From contig NZ_JANIAA010000002.1 of the NCBI RefSeq assembly GCF_024505145.1, forward strand, positions 372,001 through 436,000: DNA of 64,000 nt. The letters run 5' to 3'. Source of the DNA: Streptomyces rugosispiralis (lineage in GTDB: Bacteria; Actinomycetota; Actinomycetes; Streptomycetales; Streptomycetaceae). Within the stretch, counting starts at the first letter, position 1, and every line of letters starts with the position of its first letter. Made by a program: the position numbers and the translations under genes. The notes under the pieces are model-generated. The model was not told the origin of the DNA. It did no database searches and saw only the letters and a program-made list of their open reading frames with translations. This document shows positions 42,821-51,088 of the stretch, piece after piece.

Positions 42821-44098
42821 TCAGCGGAACTCCGGGGGACAGGCGGTGTGAGCTCCCTCCGGGAGATGCGCCGTCGCGCGGCGGGGGAGCAGCAGTGCGG
42901 TCGCCAGCAGGAGCACGCCGGCCAGGGCGATGGCCGTACGTGGGCCGAGCAGACCGCCCAGCACGCCCCAGACGGCCGTCAGGAGCGCGGTCGAGGCCTT
43001 GGTCGTCACCGCCCAGGCGGACAGTGTGCGGGTGACCCGATCGGGCGCGGTGCGCTCGAGGCGGTAGGTGGCGTAGACGGGGTTGAAGACCCCGCAGCAG
43101 AAGATGAGCCCGAGTTCGACGCCCATCACCAGCAGCAGTCCGCCGGTCCCCGGTCCCACGAAGGCCAGGCCGACGGGCCAGATCGCGCGCAGCGCCCCGA
43201 CCGCGGCCAGGACCGGGTGCCGGCCGAACCGGGTGACGAGCGGTCGGGCCAGCCACGAACCGAGCAGCCCGCCGATCGAGGGCGCGGCGAAGGCGAGGCC
43301 GTACTGCCACGGCGCGAACCCGAGGTGGCCGAGCATCAGGACGGCCAGCAGCGGCTGGGCGGCCATCACCAGGCCGTTGAACAGGGCGGTGTTGAAGAAC
43401 AGCGGACGCAGCGTCGCGTCGGCGAGGATGTAGCGCCAACCGTCGAGCAGGTCCCTGGTCCGCATGCGCGGGGCCTCCCGGCGCTCCGGGCGCGGCTCGT
43501 GCCCGCCGATCGCGCGGATGCCCAGGGCCGAGAGCAGATAGCTGACCGCGTCGGCCACCACCGTCGCCACCGGACCGAGGAGTCCGATCGCGGCGCCGCC
43601 CAGCGGCGGTCCGATGATCGTGGTCGTCCAGGCCGTGGACTCGAACCGGGCGTTGGCGACGAGCAGGTCCTCGGCCGGCAGCAGCGTCTTCAGGTACGCG
43701 CCGGAGGCGGCGCGGAAGGTGATGTCGGCCGCCGCGACGACGACCGAGACCAGCAGAAGCTGGAGGAAGGTGAGCGCGCCGAGCGCGAACGCGGCGGGGA
43801 TCGTCAGCAGTGCCGCGCACCGCACCAGGTCCGTCGCGATCAGCACCGGCCGCTTGCGGCGGAACTCCACCCACGGGCCGAGCGGCACCGCCGCGGCCGC
43901 GCCCACCGCGGCCCCGACGGAGGAGAGCGCGGCGACCTCGGCGGGTCCCGCGTGCAGCACCCGGATGGCGATCAGCGGGAACGCGCCGAAGGCGAGCCAG
44001 GTGCCGAGCGCGCTGGTCCCGTACGCCGTCCAGAGCCACCCGAACCGCCGCCCCAGCCGATGTCCGAGCAGATGTCCCGGCCAGTGCCCGCTCCGCAT
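42821..44098 (-). CDS. MFS exporter
   Basis: About 425 residues with twelve membrane helices. The pattern of MFS_3-type efflux proteins is seen (SALGTWLAFGAFPLIAIRVLHAGPAEVAALSSVGAAVGAAAAVPLGPWVEFRRKRPVLIATDLVR), with a second half starting LRPLFFNTALFNGLV. The ATG at 44098 follows GAGGGG by 9 bases; an ATG at 44122 has no ribosome site. It is divergent from a LysR regulator, the usual arrangement for an inducible drug or metabolite exporter. The substrate is unknown. Confidence 0.9.
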   Translation of the reverse strand: MRSGHWPGHLLGHRLGRRFGWLWTAYGTSALGTWLAFGAFPLIAIRVLHAGPAEVAALSSVGAAVGAAAAVPLGPWVEFRRKRPVLIATDLVRCAALLTIPAAFALGALTFLQLLLVSVVVAAADITFRAASGAYLKTLLPAEDLLVANARFESTAWTTTIIGPPLGGAAIGLLGPVATVVADAVSYLLSALGIRAIGGHEPRPERREAPRMRTRDLLDGWRYILADATLRPLFFNTALFNGLVMAAQPLLAVLMLGHLGFAPWQYGLAFAAPSIGGLLGSWLARPLVTRFGRHPVLAAVGALRAIWPVGLAFVGPGTGGLLLVMGVELGLIFCCGVFNPVYATYRLERTAPDRVTRTLSAWAVTTKASTALLTAVWGVLGGLLGPRTAIALAGVLLLATALLLPRRATAHLPEGAHTACPPEFR

Positions 44099-44130
44099 AC
44101 CCCGTCGCCCCTCGCCACTCATTCGCACAA

Positions 44131-44217
44131 CCGATCCGCGATCGGAAGCATCAAAGCGAGCACCGCATCCAGGGATCAAACAACCGCAGGGCCGCCTTGC
44201 CACAACCAACGGTTGTG
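44131..44217. promoter_or_regulatory. Two palindromes between the MFS and LysR genes
   Basis: CCGATCCGCGATCGG (44131-44145) is a perfect 6-3-6 dyad. CACAACCAACGGTTGTG (44201-44217) is a perfect 7-3-7 dyad, just before the LysR gene start at 44234. These are candidate LysR sites for autoregulation and control of the exporter. Confidence 0.6.
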
Positions 44218-44233
44218 TCCATAGGGTGTCGGC

Positions 44234-45166
44234 ATGGACCTCGACACCGTCCGGACCTTCGTCGCCGCCGCCGAGGCGGGGCAGTTCCAGGAGGCCGCCG
44301 CCGAGCTGGCGGTCACCCAGCAGGCCGTTTCCAAGCGCATCGCCGCGCTGGAGCGCGACCTCGGCGTGCGGCTCTTCAACCGCACTCCGCGCGGCGCCGA
44401 GCTCACCATCGACGGGCAGGCGTTCCTGCCCCACGCGCGCGAGCTGCTGCGGGTCGCCGAGCGCGCGGTCTCGTCCGTGCGCACCGGCCGCCGTCCGCTG
44501 CGCGTCGACGTGCTCGCCTCGCGCTCCGCGCCGTCGGGCCTGATGCGCGGCTTCCATCGCGCGCACCCGGAGATCGAGCTCGACGTGGTGTGGCTGTTCG
44601 ACGTCGAGACGGCCGTCGCCGCCGTCCGGTCCGGTGAGATCGACGCCTCCTTCCGAGCCGTCGCCATGCCCGGTCGGCCCCTTCCCGAGGACATCGAGTC
44701 CGTCCGGGTGCTCGACGAACCGCTCCAGCTCCTCACCGGCCCCGCCCACGTCTTGGCGGGCGCCCGGTCGGTGCCCCTCGCCCAGCTCGCCGGGCACCGG
44801 ATCTGGATGCCCGGCATCGTCCCCGGTACCGAATGGGCCGCCTACTACGACGACCTCGTCGCCGAGTTCGGCCTCACCATCGAGGCGACCGGCCCCAACT
44901 TCGGCTCCGACGCGCTCCTGGACACCGTCGCCGACACCCCGGCCCTGGCCACCTTCATGAGCGAGCAGACCCGCCTCGTGTGGCCCGCCGGCCACGGTCT
45001 GCGCCGCATCCCGGTGACCGACCCGACGCCCGTCTACCCGCACTCGCTCCTCTGGCACCGCGACAACCCCCACCCGGCGCTGGCCACCCTCCGCGCCCAC
45101 CTCGCCACCACGGCGGACGGCCACGACGCCGCCGGGACCTGGACGCCGGGCTGGGTGATTCGCTGA
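44234..45166 (+). CDS. LysR-family regulator
   Basis: 310 residues. The N-terminal winged helix is MDLDTVRTFVAAAEAGQFQEAAAELAVTQQAVSKRIAALERDLGVRLFNRTPRGAELTIDG, followed by the two-lobed effector domain. It is divergent from the MFS exporter and probably controls it. TAGGGT at 44222-44227 is a possible -10 only 6 bases before the ATG, suggesting a leaderless transcript. Confidence 0.95.
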   Translation: MDLDTVRTFVAAAEAGQFQEAAAELAVTQQAVSKRIAALERDLGVRLFNRTPRGAELTIDGQAFLPHARELLRVAERAVSSVRTGRRPLRVDVLASRSAPSGLMRGFHRAHPEIELDVVWLFDVETAVAAVRSGEIDASFRAVAMPGRPLPEDIESVRVLDEPLQLLTGPAHVLAGARSVPLAQLAGHRIWMPGIVPGTEWAAYYDDLVAEFGLTIEATGPNFGSDALLDTVADTPALATFMSEQTRLVWPAGHGLRRIPVTDPTPVYPHSLLWHRDNPHPALATLRAHLATTADGHDAAGTWTPGWVIR

Positions 45167-45220
45167 ACACCGCCACGTCTTCGCTCACCGTGGCCGGACC
45201 GGCGGCCGTCCCGGGCGGTC

Positions 45221-46090
45221 TCAGCCGGACACCGCGCGCAGCGCCCCGGACCGGCGGCCCGTCAGCCGGTCCAGCGCGGCGGCGGAGGCGTCGTCGGCGG
45301 GGATGTGCACCACCAGGCGCTGATCGTCGTCGGCGGGCAGCTCCAGCGTCTCGTACGCCAGGCGGAGTTCCCCCTCCTCGGGATGGACGAGACGCAGGAC
45401 GCCGTTCGCCCTCGGCAGACCGGGCAGGGTCGTCACCCGCTCGGCGAAGTCCGGACCGGCGGTCACGGTCAGCTCGTCGGCGACCGCCGCGATATGGGGG
45501 TCCGCGCGGAACGGCCCCTGCTTGAGCGCGGCCACCTGGTCATCGGCGACCCGGTCCCAGTCGGGGTAGGCGGTGCGTGCCCGCGCGTCGGTGAAGACGT
45601 AGCGGACGAGGCTGGGCGGGCCGCCGTCCGCGCCGTGGGCATCGAGGAGCCCCAGCGGCCGGGTGAGCCGTTCGTACGCCTCCGTCCAGGCCAGGAGCTC
45701 GCCCAGGCCATTGCGCAGAACGGCCGGGGCGGGCTCGAGCTGGTCCAGCAGCGCCCGCACGGTGGGCCGCACCGTACGGCCGGGCACCGCCCCGCCCCGG
45801 CAGGTGAACCCGCCCTCGGCGCCCTTGGAGAGCCGGTGCAGATGGACCCGCTCGCTCGCGGTCAGCCGCAGCGCGTCGGCGAGCGCGGAGAGCACGGGCG
45901 CGGACGGTCTGCGGTCGCGCCCCTGCTCCAGCCGGGTCACATACTCCACGCTGACCCCGGCGAGCGTGGCCAGCTCGGCCCGGCGCAGCCCCGGCGTCCG
46001 GCGGCGCGGCCCGGTGGGCAGCCCCACGTCGGCGGGGGCCACGGCCTCGCGGCGGTCGCGGAGGAACAGCCCCAGCTCGTTGTCGCTCAC
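45221..46090 (-). CDS. Helix-turn-helix regulator with MmyB-like ligand domain
   Basis: 289 residues. The XRE-type helix-turn-helix is GLFLRDRREAVAPADVGLP then RTPGLRRAELATLAGVSVEYVTRLEQGRDRRPSAPVLSALADALRL, the pattern of the large MmyB-like regulator group in actinobacteria. The C-terminal part (residues 110-275) is the MmyB-like ligand-binding domain, with LTRPLGLLD, VFTDARARTAYPDWD and LVHPEEGELRLAYETLELP, thought to bind fatty-acid-like ligands. It is divergent from the FMN reductase gene, which it probably controls. The start is GTG. Confidence 0.93.
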   Translation of the reverse strand: MSDNELGLFLRDRREAVAPADVGLPTGPRRRTPGLRRAELATLAGVSVEYVTRLEQGRDRRPSAPVLSALADALRLTASERVHLHRLSKGAEGGFTCRGGAVPGRTVRPTVRALLDQLEPAPAVLRNGLGELLAWTEAYERLTRPLGLLDAHGADGGPPSLVRYVFTDARARTAYPDWDRVADDQVAALKQGPFRADPHIAAVADELTVTAGPDFAERVTTLPGLPRANGVLRLVHPEEGELRLAYETLELPADDDQRLVVHIPADDASAAALDRLTGRRSGALRAVSG

Positions 46091-46106
46091 CTGGTGAACG
46101 TAACAG

Positions 46107-46120
46107 CCGCACCGGTGCGG
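46107..46120. promoter_or_regulatory. 14-base palindrome between the MmyB-like and reductase genes
   Basis: CCGCACCGGTGCGG is perfectly self-complementary. It lies 17 bases upstream of the regulator start, in the divergent promoter region. Confidence 0.5.
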
Positions 46121-46232
46121 ATCGTGGCCGTGTCCCTACCAGTCTCGGCCCGGCCTTCCTGGCACCCGGCGGCCCCGGCAGATTCGAAGGCGATCCAACG
46201 GACCCCAGCACAGGGAAAGGTGCTGAAAAACC

Positions 46233-46847
46233 ATGCCCACGGAGCCCCAGAACGGTGCACCCCTCAACCTCGCGGTGATCATCGGCAGTGTCCGGGAGGG
46301 CCGCTTCGGCCCGGTGGTCGCGAAGTGGTTCGCGGAACGGGCCGAGGAGTACGGCCGCTTCACGGTGCACCTCGTCGATCTCGCCGACACCGCCCTGCCC
46401 CTGGCCCTCCCGGCGGTGCCGCCCGCCCTCGAACCCCGTATGGCCCGCCCAGCCGGGATGGCGGACCTCACCCGGCGGCTCGAGCAGGCCGACGCGGTGG
46501 TCGTGGTGACGCCCGACTACAACCGCAGCTTCCCCGCCTCCCTGAAGGCCGCGATCGACTGGCACTACACGGAGTGGGCGGCCAAGCCGATCGGTTTCGT
46601 CGGCTACAGCGGAGCCAGCGGCGGCCTGCTCGCCATCGAGCAGCTCCGCCAGGTCTTCGCCGAACTCCAGGCCCACACGGTGCGCAATGTCGTGACGTTC
46701 CCCCGCTACTACGAGCTCTTCGGCCCGGAGGGCGAGCTACGGGACCCGGAGGGCCCGAACGGCGCCGCGAAGGCGATGCTCGACGAGCTGCTGTGGTGGG
46801 GCGAACTCCTCCATGAGGCACGTCGCACCCGGACCGAGACCGCCTGA
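46233..46847 (+). CDS. NADPH-dependent FMN reductase/quinone reductase
   Basis: 204 residues with a flavodoxin-like fold. The phosphate-binding loop of FMN is in LAVIIGSVREGRFGPVVAKWFAE, and PDYNRSFPASLKAAIDW is the family's second FMN-contact motif. It reduces FMN, quinones or azo compounds using NAD(P)H in the cytoplasm. It is divergent from the MmyB-like regulator, a pairing seen often in Streptomyces. It is convergent with the HxlR gene, 20 bases apart. Confidence 0.92.
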   Translation: MPTEPQNGAPLNLAVIIGSVREGRFGPVVAKWFAERAEEYGRFTVHLVDLADTALPLALPAVPPALEPRMARPAGMADLTRRLEQADAVVVVTPDYNRSFPASLKAAIDWHYTEWAAKPIGFVGYSGASGGLLAIEQLRQVFAELQAHTVRNVVTFPRYYELFGPEGELRDPEGPNGAAKAMLDELLWWGELLHEARRTRTETA

Positions 46848-46866
46848 GCGGCCGCCCGCGCCGAGC

Positions 46867-47352
46867 TCAACCGTCCAGCCGCCTGACCATGTCCTCGATC
46901 ACGCCCTCTGGCACCTTCTCCACGACCGTCTCCTCCGGCCGCACCGGGCGGCCGTCCGCCGCCTGAATCCGCAACGGGCGCAACGGGCGGCCGGTCCGGC
47001 GGTCCAGCAGGCGGGAGTGGTCCTCGCCGGGGGTGAAGCACTGCTCCTCGCCCCACTGGCGCAGGGCCACGATCACCGGGAACAGGGCGCGGCCCTTGTC
47101 CGTGAGGAGGTACTCGCGGTGGGACCCGCCGCCCGGCGCGGGCTCGCCGCGCAGTACTCCGGCCTCCTCCAGTGCGCGCAGCCGCGCCGACAGGATGTTC
47201 TTGGCGATGCCGAGGCTGCGGTGGAAATCGCCGAAGCGGCGGCTGCCGTCGAAGGCGTCCCGCACGATCAGCAGCGACCACCAGTCGCCGATGGCGTTCA
47301 CCGTCCGGGCGACGGGACAGGGGTCGGCGTCGAAACGGGTGCGGGCGACCAT
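46867..47352 (-). CDS. HxlR-family regulator
   Basis: About 161 residues. The winged helix is CPVARTVNAIGDWWSLLIVRDAFDGSRRFGDFHRSLGIAKNILSARLRALEEAGVLRGEPAPGGGSHREYLLTDKGRALFPVI, diagnostic of HxlR/DUF24, which binds DNA as a dimer and often responds to electrophiles or drugs. The Cys in DADPCPVARTV is at the usual redox-sensitive position. The ATG at 47352 follows AGGAG. It is divergent from the MFS gene at 47470, with a large inverted repeat between. Confidence 0.93.
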   Translation of the reverse strand: MVARTRFDADPCPVARTVNAIGDWWSLLIVRDAFDGSRRFGDFHRSLGIAKNILSARLRALEEAGVLRGEPAPGGGSHREYLLTDKGRALFPVIVALRQWGEEQCFTPGEDHSRLLDRRTGRPLRPLRIQAADGRPVRPEETVVEKVPEGVIEDMVRRLDG

Positions 47353-47395
47353 CCGTGGCTCCTCTCCTCCAGCTTCCCGGACCCCGTCCGGGAAT

Positions 47396-47450
47396 GGTTG
47401 CAACATGCTACCTCGCATGGCTACTGTCACGCAGGTAGCAAGATGCAACC
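47396..47450. promoter_or_regulatory. Long interrupted inverted repeat, probable HxlR operator
   Basis: GGTTGCAACATGCTACCT (47396-47413) and AGGTAGCAAGATGCAACC (47433-47450) are complements at 16 of 18 positions, with a 19-base spacer. The repeat spans the divergent promoter region of the HxlR and MFS genes, so one protein could control both. Confidence 0.8.
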
Positions 47451-47469
47451 GAGCGGAAGGTGTGCCGGT

Positions 47470-48846
47470 ATGGCGATCGAGTGCTCTGATACGGGCGGCG
47501 GGAGCGGCCGGAGCGGCCGGAGCGGCGGGACGGGCGGCCGCCAGGCGTCTGACACGGCGTCGGTGACGGTGTCGGGCGCATCGCCGCCCGCCAGGCTCGT
47601 GCCCCTGCTCGCCCTCGCCTGCGGCAGCTCCGTCGCCACCGTCTACTTCGCCCAGCCCCTGCTGGTGACCCTCGGCGAGCGGTTCGCGCTCGGCTCAGGG
47701 CTGCTCGGTGTGATCGTCACCGTGACCCAACTCGGGTATGCCGTGGGCCTGTTGGCGCTGGTGCCGCTCGGCGACCTGCTCGACCGCCGGCGGCTGGTCA
47801 CCGGTCAGCTCGGGCTGCTGGCACTGGCACTGCTGGCCGCCGGGCTGGCGCCGGGCGTGGCGGCGCTGCTCGGCGCGCTCGCCGTGGTCGGGCTGCTCGC
47901 CGTCGTCGCCCAGACGATGGTCGCGGCGGCCGCCGCTCTGGCCCCGCCCGCCCGGCGCGGCCGCGCGGTGGGCACGGTCACCGGCGGTATCGTCACCGGG
48001 ATCCTGCTGGCCCGTGCCGCCGCCGGTGTCCTCGCCGACCTCGCCGGCTGGCGGGCGGTCTACCTGGCGTCTGCGGGCGTCACCGCCGTCCTCGCCCTGC
48101 TGCTGCGTCGTGTCCTGCCTCCGGGCGCGCCGTCCGCCGGGGTGCGCGAGGCGTCGTACGGACGGCTGGTGGCCTCGACCGTCGCCCTGTTCGTCCGCCA
48201 TCCGCTGCTGCGGATCCGGGGCGCGCTGGCCCTGCTGGTGTTCGCGGCCTTCAGCACGCTGTGGAGTGGCGTGGCGCAGCCCCTGAGCGGTCCGCCATGG
48301 TCCCTGTCGCACACCGCGATCGGAGCGTTCGGGCTCGCCGGGGCGGCCGGGGCTGTCGCCGCCGGAGTGGCCGGGCGCTGGAACGACCGGGGGTTCGCCC
48401 AGCGCACGCCCGGCGCCGGCCTCGCCCTGCTGGCGCTCTCCTGGCTCCCGATCGCCCTGACCCGGCAATCGCTGTGGGCGCTGGCGGTCGGCGCCGTCCT
48501 GCTGGACTTCGCCGTGCAGGCCGTTCACGTCACCAACCAGACCCTGATCCACGCCGTCCGGCCCGACGCGGGCAGCAGGATCATCGGCGGCTACATGGTC
48601 TTCTACTCGGCGGGCAGCAGCCTCGGCGCCCTCGGCTCCTCCCTCGCCTACGCGGCGGCGGGCTGGCCGGCCGTGACAGCTCTCGGCGCGTCTTTCAGCC
48701 TCGCCGCCCTGCTCCTGTGGGCAACGACCCGCCGTACGGGGCTGCCCGGCGACAACCCGGCAGTTGAGCGGCCGCGCTCGGCTTCGCGGCGGGGTGGCTC
48801 CGGCACACTGAAGGACCCCGATGGGAGGAGTGCGGGTGTCAACTGA
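47470..48846 (+). CDS. MFS exporter under HxlR control
   Basis: 458 residues. A Gly/Ser-rich N-terminal tail of about 35 residues is followed by twelve membrane helices of the sugar-efflux/chloramphenicol-resistance type (VPLLALACGSSVATVYFAQPLLVTLGERF, GYAVGLLALVPLGDLLDRRRLVTGQLGLLALALL). It should export a drug-like or toxic metabolite. The long inverted repeat upstream suggests induction through HxlR. The last codons overlap the start of the HIT gene by 11 bases. Confidence 0.92.
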   Translation: MAIECSDTGGGSGRSGRSGGTGGRQASDTASVTVSGASPPARLVPLLALACGSSVATVYFAQPLLVTLGERFALGSGLLGVIVTVTQLGYAVGLLALVPLGDLLDRRRLVTGQLGLLALALLAAGLAPGVAALLGALAVVGLLAVVAQTMVAAAAALAPPARRGRAVGTVTGGIVTGILLARAAAGVLADLAGWRAVYLASAGVTAVLALLLRRVLPPGAPSAGVREASYGRLVASTVALFVRHPLLRIRGALALLVFAAFSTLWSGVAQPLSGPPWSLSHTAIGAFGLAGAAGAVAAGVAGRWNDRGFAQRTPGAGLALLALSWLPIALTRQSLWALAVGAVLLDFAVQAVHVTNQTLIHAVRPDAGSRIIGGYMVFYSAGSSLGALGSSLAYAAAGWPAVTALGASFSLAALLLWATTRRTGLPGDNPAVERPRSASRRGGSGTLKDPDGRSAGVN

Positions 48847-49369
48847 CCGACGGAATATGGGCCTTGAGGCATACACGGCTCGCACGCGGAGCGGACCGTG
48901 CTTCGTCTGCTCGTTCCTGGCCGGGCATCCGGACTACGCCCACGAGACGGTCTATGAGGATCAGGACCACGTGGCATTCCTGGATCGGTGGCCCACCGTG
49001 CGGGGAAAGGTGCTGGTCGCACCGAAAGCGCATGTCGAACACGTTGTCCGCGACCTGGACGAAGCGGCCTATCTCCGGCTCATGCGGGTCGTCCGCGAGG
49101 TCGCCCTGGCCGTCGAGGACGTCTGCGGACCCGAGCGGACGTATCTGTACTCCCTCGGCAGCCGGCAGGGCAATGCGCATCTCCACTGGCACATCGCCGC
49201 GCTGCCGGCGGGTGTCCCCTATGAACAGCAGCAGTTCCACGCTCTGATGGCTGAGAACGGGGTCCTGTCCGTGCCGCCGGAGGAGTCCGCCGATATGGCC
49301 GCACGCCTGCGCGCGGCCGTTGCCGCCCGGGGATTCCCTCGTATGCCGCAGGAGCCCCGGGGCCTGTGA
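48836..49369 (+). CDS. HIT-family nucleotide hydrolase
   Basis: 177 residues. The His-triad motif NAHLHWHIAALP is complete, with the middle His as nucleophile. A conserved start FVCSFLAGHPDYAHETVYEDQDHVAFLDRWPTVRGKVLVAPKAHVEHV is seen. These enzymes hydrolyse adenosine phosphoramidates or dinucleoside polyphosphates. The GTG at 48836 follows GGAGGAG within the end of the upstream MFS gene, so the two are probably cotranscribed. Confidence 0.93.
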   Translation: MSTDRRNMGLEAYTARTRSGPCFVCSFLAGHPDYAHETVYEDQDHVAFLDRWPTVRGKVLVAPKAHVEHVVRDLDEAAYLRLMRVVREVALAVEDVCGPERTYLYSLGSRQGNAHLHWHIAALPAGVPYEQQQFHALMAENGVLSVPPEESADMAARLRAAVAARGFPRMPQEPRGL

Positions 49370-49433
49370 CCATGCTGGTCCAGACAGGATGGAGGCGGGC
49401 ATCGGGGGGCCCGGTCCTACGGCTGGGCCACGG

Positions 49434-50147
49434 TCAGGCGTTGTGCGGCATGCTCGCCTTCAGCCGCCGCTCGGCCCGCTCCATGTGCGCTTCCATCGCG
49501 GCCCGAGCGGCCTTGGCGTCGCCCTTCTCCACGGCGGCGAGAATCGGCTCATGCATGGCCAGCGACGACTCGGTCTCCCCGGCCCTGTGAATCACCCGGG
49601 ACGCCCACGCCTGCAATAGCGAACGCACGTTGATGAGCATGTTGCCGAGAACGCTGTTGCCACTCGCCTCGGCAAGCAGCAGATGGAATTCGATGTCGGC
49701 CTGTACGTACGCGTCGAAGTCGTTCCCCGCCGCCCGCATCCGCTCCGTGATCTCCCGCAGACGTTCCAGCTGTTCCGGTGAGCGCCTCTGCGCCGCCCAC
49801 CCGGCCAGCTGCACCTCGAGGTACCAGCGCGCCTCGAGCAGGTCTTCCAGTCGCTGCTCGCCGAGGAGCAGTCCCCACTCGATGACCTGCGGGAGCAGGT
49901 CCGAGCTGGACCGGCTCAGGTAGGTGCCGTCACCGACCCGCTGCTCCAGTAGGCCCAGCAGACTCAGCGATTTGATCGCCTCGCGGAGGGTGGAGCGGCC
50001 GACGTCCAGCGCCTCGGCCAGCGCCCGCTCGGACGGGATGCGCTGCCCCGGCGTCAGGTCGCCGGACAGCAGGTACTGGAGGAGCCTGCGGGTGATCTCG
50101 ACACCGGGCGTCTCGCGCTTCACGGCCAGAGGTGGCGGTACGGCCAC
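49434..50147 (-). CDS. FadR-subfamily GntR regulator
   Basis: 237 residues. The GntR winged helix is GVEITRRLLQYLLSGDLTPGQRIPSERALAEALDVGRSTLREAIKSLSLLGLLEQRVGDGTYL. The C-terminal FCD helical domain carries the usual metal-binding Asp/His set (DIEFHLLLAEASGN, MHEPILAAVEKGD, MEAHMERAERRL), which binds carboxylate effectors such as sugar acids. Sites closely matching each other lie upstream of this gene (50167-50184), upstream of the SDR block (50454-50471) and upstream of the hydrolase-kinase-aldolase block (54898-54915). It is therefore the likely local repressor of the whole cluster. The start is GTG. Confidence 0.94.
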   Translation of the reverse strand: MAVPPPLAVKRETPGVEITRRLLQYLLSGDLTPGQRIPSERALAEALDVGRSTLREAIKSLSLLGLLEQRVGDGTYLSRSSSDLLPQVIEWGLLLGEQRLEDLLEARWYLEVQLAGWAAQRRSPEQLERLREITERMRAAGNDFDAYVQADIEFHLLLAEASGNSVLGNMLINVRSLLQAWASRVIHRAGETESSLAMHEPILAAVEKGDAKAARAAMEAHMERAERRLKASMPHNA

Positions 50148-50166
50148 GGGTCATCCCCCTCAGCAA

Positions 50167-50184
50167 TGGTGGACCGGTATACCA
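50167..50184. promoter_or_regulatory. FadR-type operator 1 (autoregulation)
   Basis: TGGTGGACCGGTATACCA, an inverted repeat with TGGT and ACCA ends and central ACCGGT. It sits immediately downstream of TATGAT (minus strand, 50190-50185), so binding would block transcription of the regulator. Confidence 0.75.
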
Positions 50185-50453
50185 ATCATAGAGCATGCGT
50201 GGGCCGCCGCCGGGCGGCAGTACCGTGAATACCAGAAGCCGGATGGGTCGATGCCGCCCCCGGGGAAACCGCGTGGTTTGCCGGGCGCCGCGGCCTCGCC
50301 CGCATACGCCGGCGCCCATCCGCAACGGCGCGATTCTCACGCAGTGTGACGGGCTTTTCCTTCGGCGGAGCCCCCGCGGGGTCGTCCGCCGCGCATCCGG
50401 ACGCTCTCGCCGGCTCGGCCGCGCGAAGGAAAGGCCGACCAATTTCACGCCAA

Positions 50454-50471
50454 TGGTTGACCGGTCGACCA
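50454..50471. promoter_or_regulatory. FadR-type operator 2
   Basis: TGGTTGACCGGTCGACCA, palindromic at 16 of 18 positions. It contains TTGACC (50457-50462), which with TACGTT 18 bases on (50481-50486) makes a promoter for the genes from 50633. The bases from 50452 to 50472 are identical to those around operator 3. Confidence 0.8.
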
Positions 50472-50632
50472 AGGCGGCCGTACGTTGCATACGCGTTAAC
50501 GGTCTTCGACTGGAGGTGGGCCCTCCGTGGTAGAAGGCCTGGCCAGGAGCTTGCGAACCTCGGTGATCGCAAGACGGGCCGCCCCGGTGATCGGCTCCAG
50601 AAGCCGGTGAATTTCGACGGAAGGAGGGCGTG

Positions 50633-51088
50633 ATGAGTCCTGTGCGCTCTGATGCGCAACTGAGTGGCAACGTCATCAGGATCGGCCCCGTGGACGGCGT
50701 CGTGGATGCCCCGGAGCCGCTGTGTGTGGTGGCGCTCGGCTACGGTGAAGTGGAAGATTCCTTCCATGTATGGGTGACTGAGACAAATGTGGAGCTTTTT
50801 GAGCGTCTGCGGGAGTTGGCGACAGGCGCGCCCCGGGAAGAGAAGAGGCTGATCGCCGTTCTCGTGACGGAGCCTCCCGGCGGCAGGGCCAACCCCGATG
50901 CGGTCGCGGCCGTGGAGTCCGTCCGTGGTGCTGTCCTCTCTCTCGCGGTGGAGCTGGGCCCGGCCGTTCGCCTCAACATCGTGGTCGCCAGGCAGGCCGC
51001 GGACGCGGCTCAGGTCCTGCGGTACCTCGCGAGCCCGGACGCCGACTACGTCACCGGCTCCACCTTCGATCTCAGGGAGACAGCGTGA
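50633..51088 (+). CDS. SDR-fold protein lacking cofactor and catalytic motifs
   Basis: 151 residues; an ordinary SDR has about 250. The second half aligns by eye with the C-terminal half of short-chain dehydrogenases: AVESVRGAVLSLAVELGPAVRLNIVVA matches the usual [29 protein letters not shown] stretch, and DAAQVLRYLASPDADYVTGSTFDL matches the usual FLAS-DASYVTG ending. The catalytic Tyr and Lys are absent, and there is no GxxxGxG nucleotide loop at the N terminus. It is directly coupled (TGA/GTG overlap) to a complete SDR gene. I infer a non-catalytic partner, as BbsC is for BbsD in toluene degradation. ATG at 50633 follows AAGGAGG. Confidence 0.8.
   Translation: MSPVRSDAQLSGNVIRIGPVDGVVDAPEPLCVVALGYGEVEDSFHVWVTETNVELFERLRELATGAPREEKRLIAVLVTEPPGGRANPDAVAAVESVRGAVLSLAVELGPAVRLNIVVARQAADAAQVLRYLASPDADYVTGSTFDLRETA

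Larger units (their letters stand above)
50148..50632. other. Divergent control region of the FadR-type cluster
   Basis: About 485 bases without a convincing gene. It holds the autoregulatory site of the regulator (50167-50184), a TATGAT -10 for the minus strand at 50185-50190, and the promoter-operator of the plus-strand genes (50454-50486). The leader between about 50494 and 50632 is unusually long (roughly 140 bases) and has no clear fold or upstream gene. Confidence 0.5.
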
